Positions 47,457 through 56,186 of a DNA stretch of 64,000 nucleotides are shown in pieces. A program made the position numbers and the translations under genes. Positions within the stretch are counted from its first letter, which is position 1, and each line of letters opens with the position of its first letter. This DNA is from Smaragdicoccus niigatensis DSM 44881 = NBRC 103563. Its GTDB lineage: Bacteria; Actinomycetota; Actinomycetes; Mycobacteriales; Mycobacteriaceae. A model generated the notes under the pieces. That model ran no database searches. It was not told where the DNA came from and worked only from the letters and a program-made list of their open reading frames with translations. The stretch lies in assembly GCF_000380645.1 (NCBI RefSeq), contig NZ_AQXZ01000019.1:648761-712760 (forward strand). The letters are read 5' to 3'.

Positions 47457-48821
47457 CTATCCGCGAACGATGGACAAGATCTCCTTGACAAGATCATCGG
47501 TCGCCTGCTTGGAGGGCGACTCCGCGTTGAGGCGAAGCAGCGGCTCGGTGTTCGAGGCGCGCAGGTTGAACCACGTGCCGTTGCCGAGCTCGACCGTGAG
47601 GCCATCGAGTTCATCGGTCGACACCGTGCGGTCGGCAAACGCGGCCCGAACCGCTTCCGTGCGTGCCTTGGCGTCGTCGACCGTCGAGTTGATCTCCCCC
47701 GACGCCACGTAGCGCTCGTACTTCGCACCGAGGTCGGACAGCTTCTGTTCCTTCTCGCCAAGTGCCGACAGCACGTGCATTGCGGCCAGCATGCCCGAGT
47801 CGGCGCCCCAGAAGTCGCGGAAGTAGTAGTGCGCCGAGTGCTCGCCGCCGAACACCGCGCCCGTCTCCGCCATCTGCTGCTTGATGAACGAGTGGCCCAC
47901 GCGCGTCCGGACCACCTTTCCACCGAGCTCGGTGACGATCTCCGGCACCGCGTGTGAGGTGATCAGGTTGTGGATGATCGTGGCGCCGGGCTCTTTCGCG
48001 AGCTCGCGCTCGGCGACGAGGGCGGTGATCGCCGAGGGAGACACCGGGTCGCCCTTTTCATCGACGACGAAGCAGCGGTCGGCGTCGCCGTCAAAGGCAA
48101 TGCCGATGTCTGCGCCGCATTCGACCGTCAGCTTCTGCAGATCGACGAGGTTCTTCGGGTCGAGCGGGTTGGCCTCGTGGTTCGGGAACGAGCCGTCGAG
48201 TTCGAAGTACAGCGGCACGATTTCCATGTCCAGGGGTCCGAGGACCTCGGGAACGGTGTAGCCGCCCATGCCGTTGCCCGCGTCGACCGCGACCTTCAGG
48301 TGGCGCAGCCCGGAGAGGTCGACCTGTTCGCGAATGAACTCGGCGTAGTCAGAGAGAACGTTGACCTCACGCGAGGTTCCCGGTTCGCCGTCGTAGGCGG
48401 GAACGCCTTCGATGATCTCGGCGGAAATCGCCCGCAGGCCGGTGTCCTGGCCGACCGGCTTGGCACCGGCGTAACACATCTTGATGCCGTTGTACTTGGC
48501 CGGATTGTGGCTGGCGGTGAACATTGCGCCGGGGCAGTCGAACTTTCCCGATGCGTAATACAGCTGGTCGGTCGACGCGAGGCCGATGTGCACGACGTTG
48601 AGGCCCTGCGACTGCGCGCCCTCGCCGAACGCGCGAGAAAGCGCCGGCGACGAATCGCGCATGTCATGACCGATGACGATCTCGGTTGCCTTATCGCGAA
48701 CGAGTCGGGCGAATGAGGCGCCTACGTCGCGGACAAGCTCTTCGGTGATCTGCTCGCCGACGACGCCTCGCACGTCGTAAGCCTTGATCGTGGCACTGAC
48801 CAGTTCGCTTGAATGACCCAC
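47457..48821 (-). CDS. manB: Phosphomannomutase/phosphoglucomutase
   Basis: Converts mannose-6-phosphate to mannose-1-phosphate for GDP-mannose synthesis. The 454-residue alpha-D-phosphohexomutase has the active serine loop MFTASHNPAKYNG, the metal loop FDGDADRCFVVDEKG, the sugar loop GGEHSAHYYFRD, and the phosphate loop RASNTEPLLRLN near the end. GTG 48821 follows a GGAG-type purine run. Begins the minus-strand set manB, TobH-like, manA, TetR, sahH. Corresponds to Rv3257c. Confidence 0.95.
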   Translation of the reverse strand: MGHSSELVSATIKAYDVRGVVGEQITEELVRDVGASFARLVRDKATEIVIGHDMRDSSPALSRAFGEGAQSQGLNVVHIGLASTDQLYYASGKFDCPGAMFTASHNPAKYNGIKMCYAGAKPVGQDTGLRAISAEIIEGVPAYDGEPGTSREVNVLSDYAEFIREQVDLSGLRHLKVAVDAGNGMGGYTVPEVLGPLDMEIVPLYFELDGSFPNHEANPLDPKNLVDLQKLTVECGADIGIAFDGDADRCFVVDEKGDPVSPSAITALVAERELAKEPGATIIHNLITSHAVPEIVTELGGKVVRTRVGHSFIKQQMAETGAVFGGEHSAHYYFRDFWGADSGMLAAMHVLSALGEKEQKLSDLGAKYERYVASGEINSTVDDAKARTEAVRAAFADRTVSTDELDGLTVELGNGTWFNLRASNTEPLLRLNAESPSKQATDDLVKEILSIVRG

Positions 48822-48999
48822 GGAATTCCGCTCCCCCGCCTACAACCCAGCCGATGTGACAGGGGTCAGCCTAGCGAGAAAGCGTGCGGTTGGGGCCCCA
48901 AGCGCAAGGAGGACGAGTGAGCATCGCAGCGACGAAGGAGCGAGGAGCGGAGCGAAGGACGGTGCGCGCTGAGGCGCTAGAGCGATTGAGGAGCCAAGC
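48822..48999. other. Intergenic region with purine-rich repeats upstream of manB
   Basis: 178 bases with a polypurine stretch at about 48900-48960 made of reiterated GAAGGAGCGAGGAGCGGAGCG-like units (each copy imperfect). Such reiterations recur between genes of related genera. No ORF and no canonical promoter could be identified. Confidence 0.5.
48900..48970. repeat. Imperfect GGAGCGA-type purine reiterations
   Basis: Short units such as AAGGAGCG, AGGAGCGG and AGCGAAGG follow one another with small changes over about 70 bases. They lie between the DUF3499 stop and the manB start. On the minus strand the motif reads as CGCTCC-type pyrimidine repeats, upstream of manB. Confidence 0.5.
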
Positions 49000-49398
49000 T
49001 CAGATGGAAGGATCGGGCAAGACCCGGAGGTGGCCGCGGCGGCCCGTTCGGACGGCCGGCCCAGCGTGCGGCATGACCGGAGAGAAATCGGTGTGCGCGA
49101 CCGCGGCCCGCGCGGCTTCGACGCGGGGACGACCAGCTTCGCGAACCGCTTCCGCGAGGGCGGTCAGGTCGTCTTCGTCCTGGGAGTTGGCGGAGAATCC
49201 GCCCTCGTGTCGGACGAGCGCCCAGCCCTTCGGAGCGGTGATCCGGGAGGCGTGCACATCGCACAGATCCCACGAATGCGGCTCCGCGACAGTGGCTAAC
49301 GGACCGACCACAGCGGTCGAATCTGAGTAGACATACGTCAGCGTCGCAACGGCGGTGTTTTTGCACGCTGGCCTGCAGCAACGACGAGCAAGTCTCAC
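49000..49398 (-). CDS. DUF3499 family protein (Rv3258c-like)
   Basis: A 132-residue protein beginning MRLARRCCRPACKNTAVATLTYVYSDSTAVVGPLA, the family signature. Cysteines near 7, 8 and 12 and a later LCDVHA segment could bind a metal. The C-terminal part is Ala/Arg-rich and variable. Function unknown. It lies upstream of manB on the same strand, as in M. tuberculosis, and divergent from the metallopeptidase-fold gene at 49546. Confidence 0.88.
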   Translation of the reverse strand: MRLARRCCRPACKNTAVATLTYVYSDSTAVVGPLATVAEPHSWDLCDVHASRITAPKGWALVRHEGGFSANSQDEDDLTALAEAVREAGRPRVEAARAAVAHTDFSPVMPHAGPAVRTGRRGHLRVLPDPSI

Positions 49399-49545
49399 AA
49401 AGGGGAGATTATCTGTCTCTCAGGAACTATCGCGTTGGACACACCGGGCATGCGCTCGGCATGCGTCTCAACTGCATAAACATGCCTACCGCGATTAACG
49501 CATGCACCGTTACACGGTGCTGGATGCGCTGGGTATTCTCCGACC
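49399..49545. other. Divergent intergenic region
   Basis: 147 bases between the DUF3499 and metallopeptidase-fold starts. TTAACG and several GCAT repeats appear, and short ORFs overlap it, but none has a ribosome site. Nothing else recognisable. Confidence 0.35.
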
Positions 49546-50022
49546 ATGCCTCCGCGTTCCCGCCGCCGTCCGATCACCACTCGGAGCATCGCGCGGCGCG
49601 GTCGAGGCCTGCGCGGTCAGCTGTTGCCGCAGACTCTTCCCGGCTGGCGGACCCGTGGCGAGAAGTTCGACGAACTCGTTCTCGAAGCCTTCAGTCCGAT
49701 CGACTCGCGCTGGCACGACCGGCTCACCAAGCTCGATATCGCCGTCGACGATGTGCCCAAGATCCGCCCGATCGACCCGGAAAGCGTCACGTGGCCGGAG
49801 GAAGTCGTCGCGGACGGGCCCGTCCCGTTGTCACGGCTGATTCCGCCCGGCAAGGACAAGAACGGTCAGGCGACCCGGGCGCGGATCGTCATCTTCCGGC
49901 GTCCGCTGGAACTTCGCGCCAAGGATCCGGACGACATGGCGGACCTGCTGCACGACATCCTCGTGCAGCAGGTCGCGACCTATCTGCGGGTCGACCCGGA
50001 CATCATCGATCCGGACCTGTAG
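49546..50022 (+). CDS. Metallopeptidase-fold protein without zinc motif (Rv3259-like)
   Basis: A 158-residue protein of the small 'metallopeptidase family' found in actinobacteria. Basic N terminus (MPPRSRRRPITTRSIARRGRG), then FDELVLEAFSPIDSRW, RARIVIFRRPLELRA and DLLHDILVQQVATYLRVDPDIID. In active relatives the HExxH zinc site lies in the last segment; here it reads HDILVQ, lacking the glutamate and second histidine. Enzyme activity is therefore unlikely and the protein may have a structural or regulatory role. ATG 49546. Corresponds to Rv3259. Confidence 0.84.
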   Translation: MPPRSRRRPITTRSIARRGRGLRGQLLPQTLPGWRTRGEKFDELVLEAFSPIDSRWHDRLTKLDIAVDDVPKIRPIDPESVTWPEEVVADGPVPLSRLIPPGKDKNGQATRARIVIFRRPLELRAKDPDDMADLLHDILVQQVATYLRVDPDIIDPDL

Positions 50023-50031
50023 ACCGGCGAT

Positions 50032-50454
50032 TCAGCCGACCACCGCCAACACGCCAGCCAGAACCACGGTCACCAGAGCCACGCCAATTGCGGTTGTGGT
50101 GGCCGCATTCCGCGTCCGGGCCCGCACTGCCGCCGCGACTGCGGCCGACGCCAGCACCGACGGCAGCCCCGCCCAGAACACCGCCAGACTCAGAAAGCCG
50201 ATCCCGGCCAGAACGAGGGCCACCGTAGCGGTGGAGAAGCGAACCGCCACCGCGACGGCAATCGCCGCGGCGATGACCGTGATCGCCGCCCCGACCAGGT
50301 ACTCGAACACACCCTGCGAATTGGCCGGGTCGTCGTTTCCCATCACGTCCCAGAACGTGCCGATCGCGGTGAAGATCAGAGACAGCGCGACTCCGATGAC
50401 CGCCAGGAGCGGCCAGCTCGGTGCGCTGGTCCGTTCGATCGTGGTGCTTGCCAT
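50032..50454 (-). CDS. Small integral membrane protein divergent from a two-component system
   Basis: A 140-residue protein with four hydrophobic helices (about 15-35, 52-72, 75-95, 110-138) and short loops, no known motif. ATG 50454 (MASTTIERTSAPSWPLL) has GGAGGAA just upstream; the open frame runs to 50493. It lies in an island between the Rv3259-like gene and whiB2 that M. tuberculosis lacks, and faces the sensor kinase gene across a 161-base region with palindromes. It is a probable target of that system. Confidence 0.8.
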   Translation of the reverse strand: MASTTIERTSAPSWPLLAVIGVALSLIFTAIGTFWDVMGNDDPANSQGVFEYLVGAAITVIAAAIAVAVAVRFSTATVALVLAGIGFLSLAVFWAGLPSVLASAAVAAAVRARTRNAATTTAIGVALVTVVLAGVLAVVG

Positions 50455-50615
50455 GTTTCCTCCAAGAGTTGTCAGTGGGTGAGGTGTCACCACACTGACT
50501 CCCCGGCCGTCCCGTCGAGAAGGTGCGCGCGACCGGCGGGGGCCGGGCAGTCTGCCCGGTCAAACCGGGACAAAAGCCCATGACAACCAGGGCCTCGGTC
50601 ACCCACACTTGCGCC
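50455..50615. promoter_or_regulatory. Divergent regulatory region of the NarL-type system
   Basis: Contains the exact palindrome CCGGGCAGTCTGCCCGG at 50543-50559 and, closer to the membrane gene, an imperfect inverted repeat around 50473-50496 (CAGTGGGTGA against TCACCACACTG). Either may be bound by the NarL-type regulator encoded downstream. Confidence 0.5.
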
Positions 50616-52571
50616 ATGACTGTGAGCGACCGAGGCGCGAGAGCCGCGGCGATGACGCTGTTCGCGGTCACCACCGCACTGGTCATCTCCTACGTGCTGC
50701 TGTCCGACGGGATCGGCAACGAGCCGCCGCTCCAGCCCGGCACCACAGCTCTGGACGTCGGGACCGCCACCTCGGCGATGTCGGCGGCTGCTGTGGGACT
50801 CGTGATCACCTGGTTCCGCCCGCGAAATCCCGTTGGATGGCTGGTCAGCCTTCCCGGGTTCCTGTTGGCGCTGTGCGATGCCGGCCAGCAGTACGGCGCG
50901 CGGGCCGCGGCTTTTCCCGACAGCGGCCTTCCGCTTCGGGACTGGGCGCTGGCGGTCAGCGCACCACTGTGGATCCCGGCGCTCACAATTCCCGCCACGG
51001 CCCTGCTCGTCCGGTACCCCAACGGCAACATCGAGAACCGCCCCGCACGCTGGTTCAACGGCATGTACGCCGTCGGTATGCCCCTCGGAGTCGTCCTGTA
51101 CATGGGTTCTGACAACTCGGTGAGCGACGTGATCATCGGCGGACACAGCCCGATCAACGCCGACGGCATGCCGGGGTGGCTGTGGCTCACCTTGATCTGC
51201 GTGGCCGTTGGATTGTGCTCGGTCGCTGCGGTCGGAATCATCGGCGACGCCGCGTACCGAGCACTGCGCAGCCCACGCCCGCAACGCGTTTCGCTGCTGT
51301 TGCTCCTTCCGACCGCGGTGCTCGCCGTGGTCCTGGTAGTCCTGGGACCGTGGGAGTGGCTCGGCTCGCTCGCCTATTTCCTGGTTCTCGCCGCGATCGC
51401 CGTGGGCGTGCTCCAGTTCGGCGCCACCGGCATCGAAGAGGTTGTCCGGCGCAGTCTCCTGTACGTCGTACTCACCGGACTGGTGCTCGGTGCCTTTGTC
51501 GCGGTGGCAGCCGGGCTGGCGTGGGTGCTGCCGAGCGGACCCACACCGCAGATCGTCGCCGCGGCACTCGTCGCCGTGTGTCTGGGCCCGGCACGCGATC
51601 GCGTGCAGCGCACCATCGACCGCCTGCTGTACGGCGATCGCGGCGATCCGATCGCCGCAATGCAACGCCTCGCTCTTCCGGTCGGGACCGAGAGACCTGA
51701 CCTGGTGCCGGACGTCCTCACGGCTCTGGCCGAAGCCGTTCGGGCTGACTCGGCCACCCTGATCCCGCCCGGCGGCGACGGCATCGCATTGCGTTTCGGT
51801 GGCGACGAACTCGGCCGCCTCGTCGTGACGCCGGGAGACGGGGCCACGACACTTCGACGAGCCGACCGAATTCTCGTCGAAGCCGTAGCGCCGATGGTCG
51901 CGGCCGTCGTCCACGCCGCAGCGCTTGCGGAGGATCTGGAGATCGAGCGAAACCGCGTCGTCGCAGCCACGCAGGAAGAACGGGAGCGGCTCCGCCGGGA
52001 ACTGCATGACGGCCTCGGTCCCTCACTCACCGGTATCGGGCTGGCGCTCGCCGCGGCCCGCCGGTCGAGCGCGACAGCTGAATTGCTCGACCGCCTGCAT
52101 GCGGAGTCCCTCTCGGCGCTGGAAGAAGTTCGCCGCATCATCGACGACCTGAGCCCGACCGCGCTCGATCATCGCAGCCTGGGTGCGGCCATCCGGCATC
52201 GAAGCGAGCAACTGGCGACGACCGTCGACATCCAGGTCGAGGCGTCGGAGTGCGGCACGGTCCCGCCGCGGTTGGTCACCGCGCTGTACCGGATCGCCGA
52301 TGAGGCGCTGACGAACGTCGTACGACACTCAGGTGCACGCTCGTGCCGCGTCCGCCTCACCGTCGCCGATCGCGTCGTGCTCGAAGTCGCCGACGACGGC
52401 ACGGGCCCCGGAACACTACGACCCGGAGGCATCGGATTGATGTCCATGCGAGAGCGCACGGAACGTCTCGGGGGACGGTTTACGCTCGTTGCCACCACGC
52501 CTGGCACGACGCTCCGTGCAGACTTCCCCTTGATGGGGTCCACCGAATTCGGAATCGAGGACATTCCATGA
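50616..52571 (+). CDS. NarL-family sensor histidine kinase (HisKA_3)
   Basis: A 651-residue membrane kinase. About eight hydrophobic helices fill residues 5-320, so the input domain is in the membrane and may sense a lipid or small molecule. A GAF-like segment follows, then the HisKA_3 phospho-acceptor ERERLRRELHDGLGPSLTGIGLAL with the active histidine in ELHDG, and the ATPase domain with IADEALTNVVRHSGA and GIGLMSMRERTERLGG. No ribosome site before ATG 50616; ATG 50580 is an alternative. The stop overlaps the regulator start by ATGA. Confidence 0.93.
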   Translation: MTVSDRGARAAAMTLFAVTTALVISYVLLSDGIGNEPPLQPGTTALDVGTATSAMSAAAVGLVITWFRPRNPVGWLVSLPGFLLALCDAGQQYGARAAAFPDSGLPLRDWALAVSAPLWIPALTIPATALLVRYPNGNIENRPARWFNGMYAVGMPLGVVLYMGSDNSVSDVIIGGHSPINADGMPGWLWLTLICVAVGLCSVAAVGIIGDAAYRALRSPRPQRVSLLLLLPTAVLAVVLVVLGPWEWLGSLAYFLVLAAIAVGVLQFGATGIEEVVRRSLLYVVLTGLVLGAFVAVAAGLAWVLPSGPTPQIVAAALVAVCLGPARDRVQRTIDRLLYGDRGDPIAAMQRLALPVGTERPDLVPDVLTALAEAVRADSATLIPPGGDGIALRFGGDELGRLVVTPGDGATTLRRADRILVEAVAPMVAAVVHAAALAEDLEIERNRVVAATQEERERLRRELHDGLGPSLTGIGLALAAARRSSATAELLDRLHAESLSALEEVRRIIDDLSPTALDHRSLGAAIRHRSEQLATTVDIQVEASECGTVPPRLVTALYRIADEALTNVVRHSGARSCRVRLTVADRVVLEVADDGTGPGTLRPGGIGLMSMRERTERLGGRFTLVATTPGTTLRADFPLMGSTEFGIEDIP

Positions 52572-53212
52572 CAACCATCCGGGTCGTGGTCGCCGACGAC
52601 CATCCCATGGTTCGTTATGGCATCACGGCCGTTCTCGCCGGTGAACCCGATATCGAGGTGGTGGCCGAGGCCTCCGATGGCGAAGAGTTGGTGGCCGCGG
52701 TGACCCGCACCTACCCCGACCTGGTGATCACGGATCTCGCGATGCCCAAGCTGAACGGCATCGGTGCAATCGCCCGGCTGCGACACGCCGCACCCGACGC
52801 GCCAGTGCTGGTACTCACGATGCACGCCGATGACGAATCCGTCTTCGCGGCTTTGCGTGCCGGCGCGCGGGGCTACCTGATCAAAGGCACGGATGCTGCC
52901 GAACTGGTGCGGGCGATCCGGTCGGTGGCCGCGGGTGACGCGGTGTACGGCGCTCCGATCGCCGCTCGGCTCATCGCTTCCTTCACTGGGTCCGCACCGG
53001 CCGCGCAGCCTTTTGCGGACCTGACGCAACGCGAGAGGGAGGTCCTCGACCTCCTCGCCGCCGGGCTACGGAATCATGCCATCGCCGCACGCTTGGACCT
53101 AGCCGAGAAGACGGTGCGCAACCATGTTTCGGCCGTTTTGATCAAGCTGCAGGTATCCGATCGGACGGCGGCTGCGATCAAGGCCCGGGAAGCCGGACTC
53201 GGCGATCACTGA
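52568..53212 (+). CDS. NarL/FixJ-family response regulator
   Basis: A 214-residue regulator. Receiver: VVVADDHPMVRYG at the N terminus, phospho-acceptor Asp in LVITDLAMPKLNG, Thr in VLVLTMHADDE, Lys in GYLIKG. The LuxR-type helix-turn-helix spans about 150-205: LTQREREVLDLLAAGLRNHAIAARLDLAEKTVRNHVSAVLIKLQVSDR. Translationally coupled to the kinase by ATGA. Followed by a bidirectional terminator. The palindrome upstream of the operon is a candidate site. Confidence 0.95.
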   Translation: MTTIRVVVADDHPMVRYGITAVLAGEPDIEVVAEASDGEELVAAVTRTYPDLVITDLAMPKLNGIGAIARLRHAAPDAPVLVLTMHADDESVFAALRAGARGYLIKGTDAAELVRAIRSVAAGDAVYGAPIAARLIASFTGSAPAAQPFADLTQREREVLDLLAAGLRNHAIAARLDLAEKTVRNHVSAVLIKLQVSDRTAAAIKAREAGLGDH

Positions 53213-53232
53213 GCCTGCTACGCCGCAAACGC

Positions 53233-53266
53233 AATCAGCCCCGGCTCATCTGAGCTGGGGCTGATT
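53233..53266. terminator. Bidirectional terminator between the NarL-type regulator and whiB2
   Basis: A 16-bp stem with one G-U pair: 53233-53248 (AATCAGCCCCGGCTCA) and 53251-53266, with a two-base loop. It lies between convergent genes, 20 bases after the regulator stop and 19 before the whiB2 stop. TTAATT and TCTATTT follow on the plus side. Confidence 0.85.
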
Positions 53267-53284
53267 AGCAGATTCTCTATTTAA

Positions 53285-53641
53285 TTAGCTGATGGTGCGC
53301 TTGAGGCGACGACGCTCACGTTCGGAGAGTCCGCCCCAAATACCAAAACGCTCGTCGTGAGCAAGTGCGTATTCCAGGCACTCGTCACGAACTTCGCAGC
53401 CCTGGCAAATGCGCTTGGCTTCGCGGGTCGATCCACCCTTTTCCGGAAAGAATGCCTCGGGGTCGGTCTGGGCACAGAGCGCACGCTCTTGCCAAGACTC
53501 AGGTTCGACCTCGAGCAGGTTCTCCATGCCCTCGACGATCAGGCTCAGGCGCGGTGCGCCGCCGACCTCAAGTCCATGGGTTTGCGGTACGCCGTCCACT
53601 CGGCTCGAGGGAGTGCCGATTCTCCCAAGGGCGATGGCCAT
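53285..53641 (-). CDS. whiB2: Iron-sulfur regulator WhiB2
   Basis: A 118-residue Wbl protein needed for septum formation and division in mycobacteria. Cluster cysteines Cys56, Cys79, Cys82 and Cys88, with GIWGG at 100-104 and a basic tail RERRRLKR. The N terminus is about 30 residues longer than the M. tuberculosis protein; GAGGAGG upstream of ATG 53641 supports this start, though a downstream GTG could also be used. Long leader and possible attenuator precede it. Faces fbiA divergently. Corresponds to Rv3260c. Confidence 0.95.
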   Translation of the reverse strand: MAIALGRIGTPSSRVDGVPQTHGLEVGGAPRLSLIVEGMENLLEVEPESWQERALCAQTDPEAFFPEKGGSTREAKRICQGCEVRDECLEYALAHDERFGIWGGLSERERRRLKRTIS

Positions 53642-53858
53642 CGCTCCGCCTCCTCACATTGTTAAGCAGTAAAAATTGGGGAAGAGCCCCCCGAAAGGGA
53701 CCAAGGTGCTGTCGCTTACGCGACGTTCGTGAGTGCAGGTCTGCCATCCAAGTGTGTTCGGAATGACATGGCTGTGATTATGGCACGGGTTAACACTGCC
53801 GGGTCAAGTAACGATGCAATTCCCTTACCATCTTGTGAACGCCCTAGGCTGTTGCCTT
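53642..53858. promoter_or_regulatory. Divergent promoter region of whiB2 and fbiA
   Basis: 217 bases. A candidate whiB2 promoter reads on the minus strand as TTGACC (53806-53801) and CATAAT (53781-53776), spacer 19. In the resulting leader of about 130 bases a GC-rich mini-hairpin (about 53677-53691) is followed by a T-rich run (AATTTTT on the minus strand), which could act as an attenuator. fbiA signals could not be assigned. Confidence 0.45.
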
Positions 53859-54839
53859 GTGTCACGGTCGAGTCTCAGTTCGAACCTCAAAATCACCGTC
53901 CTCGTCGGGGGCGTTGGTGGTGCAAAGTTCCTGGTAGGGCTACGTGAGCTGCTTCCAGAGCCCAGCCAGATCACCGCGTTGGTCAACGTCGGCGACGACA
54001 TCTGGCTTCATGGACTACGCATATGTCCCGATTTGGATACATGTATGTACACCCTGGGTGGAGGCGTAGACAAAGCCCGTGGTTGGGGCCAGGCGGACGA
54101 ATCCTGGACCGTCGGTGAGGAACTCGCGAGGTACAACGCAATTCCGGACTGGTTCTCCCTCGGCGACCGCGATATTGCCACCCACCTCATCCGCAGCCAG
54201 ATGCTTCGGGCCGGCTACGCGCTTGCGGACGTCACCGAGGCACTGTGTGCGCGGTGGAAGCCGGGCGTGCGACTGCTCCCCGTGTCGAACGATCGCGCCG
54301 AAACGCACGTCGTCGTCACCGATGCCGAAACCGGGAATCGGCAGGCGATCCATTTCCAGGAATGGTGGGTGCGCCACCGGACAAACATCCCGACGCACGA
54401 ATTTCTGAACATCGGATCAGACCAAGCAAAACCCGCCCCGGGCGTGTTGACCGCGATCGAGGAGGCCGATGTCGTGCTGTTCGCGCCGTCGAACCCGATC
54501 GTCAGCATCGATCCGATCCTCGCCATTCCGGGTGTGCGCGGTGCTCTGCGGAAGACCACGGCGAAGGTCGTCGGGCTGTCGCCGATCATCGGCGGTAAGC
54601 CTCTGCGCGGCATGGCGGACGCCTGCCTCGACGTCCTCGGCATCGAAACCAGCGCCGAGGCAGTGGGCCGCCACTTCGGTGGACGCTCCGAGGGCGGCGT
54701 TCTCGACGGCTGGCTCATCCACACGGGCGACACCGCGGAAGTTCTGGGCGTCGAGGTCCGGTCGGTCCCGTTGCTCATGACGGACCCCACCACGACCGCC
54801 GAGATGGCACGTCAAGCACTCGACCTGGCCGGCATCTGA
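53859..54839 (+). CDS. fbiA: 2-phospho-L-lactate/phosphoenolpyruvate transferase FbiA
   Basis: F420 biosynthesis: transfers a phospho-acid moiety to the deazaflavin Fo, giving F420-0 (or its dehydro form). The protein shows [21 protein letters not shown] at its start, [22 protein letters not shown], and [17 protein letters not shown], all family motifs. The start is unclear: GTG 53859 gives 326 residues, close to the 331 of the M. tuberculosis protein, while ATG 53814 is the longest; no good ribosome site exists for any. Overlaps fbiB by one base (TGATG), so the two are coupled. Corresponds to Rv3261. Confidence 0.92.
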   Translation: MSRSSLSSNLKITVLVGGVGGAKFLVGLRELLPEPSQITALVNVGDDIWLHGLRICPDLDTCMYTLGGGVDKARGWGQADESWTVGEELARYNAIPDWFSLGDRDIATHLIRSQMLRAGYALADVTEALCARWKPGVRLLPVSNDRAETHVVVTDAETGNRQAIHFQEWWVRHRTNIPTHEFLNIGSDQAKPAPGVLTAIEEADVVLFAPSNPIVSIDPILAIPGVRGALRKTTAKVVGLSPIIGGKPLRGMADACLDVLGIETSAEAVGRHFGGRSEGGVLDGWLIHTGDTAEVLGVEVRSVPLLMTDPTTTAEMARQALDLAGI

Positions 54840-56176
54840 TGACCGATCACGCCGCTGCTGAACTGCGCATTCGACCGATCACCGGGCTGCCGGAGTTCCG
54901 GCCGGGGGATGACGTCGCCTCGGCTATCGCGGCGGCCGCGCCGTGGCTTGCGGACGGCGACATCCTGGTCGTGACGAGCAAGATCATCTCGAAGTGCGAA
55001 GGTCGCATCGTCGCTGCGCCGTCGGACCCCGACGAGCGCGATGCTTTGCGCCGCGAACTGGTCGATGCGGAGGCCGTCCGCGTTCTCGCACAGTTCAAGC
55101 GCACTCTGATCACCGAGAACCGGCTCGGCATCGTGGCCGCGGCGTCCGGAGTCGACGGCTCGAATGTCGACACCGGAGAACTTGCGCTGCTACCCGTCGA
55201 TCCCGATGCCAGCGCGGCCGCACTCCGCGAGCGACTGCGCGAACTGCTGGGAATTTCTGTCGCGGTGATCATCACCGACACGATGGGGCGCGCCTGGCGC
55301 AACGGTCAGATCGATGCCGCGATCGGCTCTTCGGGGTTGCAGGTTCTGCACGGTTACGCGGGCACACAAGACCGTCACGGCAACGACCTCATGGTCACCG
55401 AGGTCGCGGTTGCCGATGAGCTCAGTGCCGCCGCTGACCTGGTCAAAGGCAAACTCGGCGGCGTCCCGGTCGCGGTCGTCAGCGGCTTTCCGACGCGCGA
55501 CGACGGCTCGACCGCAGCCGACCTGATTCGGCGAGAAGACGACCTGTTCTGGCTGGGTGCGGACGCGGCGATTGCCCGCGGCCGAACCGAGGCACTCCGC
55601 CTCCGAAAGTCCGTGCGCGAGTTCGCCGATGCACCCGTCGATCCGGAGTCGATCCGGCGTGCCGTGGCGCGCGCCTCCACGGCGCCGGCTCCGCACCACA
55701 CCCGCCCCGTGCGCTTCGTGTGGCTTCGCGATCCCGCCGTTCGCCGCACGCTCCTCGACGCCATGCGGGACAAGTGGCGCAACGATTTGTCAGGTGACGG
55801 ACGCACTCCGGAAAGCGTCGAGAAGCGCGTGAAGCGTGGCGACATCCTGTACCGCGCACCCGAAGTCGTGATCCCGTTCTGGGTCCCGGACGGTGCCCAC
55901 ACCTACCGTGACTCGGTTCGCCAGACCGCTGAGTCGACGATGTTCACGGTTGCCGCCGGCGCCGCAGTCCAGGCTCTACTCGTGGCGCTGGCGACCGACG
56001 GTGTCGGCAGTTGCTGGATCGGCTCCACGATCTTCACGCCCGACACCGTTCGCGAGGTTCTCGATCTGCCCGCAGACTGGAGCCCGCTGGGCGCCATCGC
56101 AATCGGTCACCCGACCGAACCCCTGACACCTCGCCCCGAACCCGCCGTGTGGGACGGACTGCTGACCGAACGATGA
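54839..56176 (+). CDS. fbiB: F420-0:gamma-glutamyl ligase/reductase FbiB
   Basis: A 445-residue bifunctional enzyme. The N-terminal domain (about 1-245) is the CofE-type glutamyl ligase ([55 protein letters not shown]). The C-terminal domain (about 255-445) is a nitroreductase-like FMN fold ([35 protein letters not shown]) that reduces dehydro-F420-0. ATG 54839 overlaps the fbiA stop. Two-domain form is typical of mycobacteria. Corresponds to Rv3262; followed by a NUDIX gene. Confidence 0.95.
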   Translation: MTDHAAAELRIRPITGLPEFRPGDDVASAIAAAAPWLADGDILVVTSKIISKCEGRIVAAPSDPDERDALRRELVDAEAVRVLAQFKRTLITENRLGIVAAASGVDGSNVDTGELALLPVDPDASAAALRERLRELLGISVAVIITDTMGRAWRNGQIDAAIGSSGLQVLHGYAGTQDRHGNDLMVTEVAVADELSAAADLVKGKLGGVPVAVVSGFPTRDDGSTAADLIRREDDLFWLGADAAIARGRTEALRLRKSVREFADAPVDPESIRRAVARASTAPAPHHTRPVRFVWLRDPAVRRTLLDAMRDKWRNDLSGDGRTPESVEKRVKRGDILYRAPEVVIPFWVPDGAHTYRDSVRQTAESTMFTVAAGAAVQALLVALATDGVGSCWIGSTIFTPDTVREVLDLPADWSPLGAIAIGHPTEPLTPRPEPAVWDGLLTER

Positions 56177-56186
56177 GGACTCACTC

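Noticed and set aside
48884-49330. 148-codon plus-strand frame across the manB-DUF3499 gap
   Set aside because: Contains the purine repeats and runs antisense to DUF3499; no ribosome site and no family.
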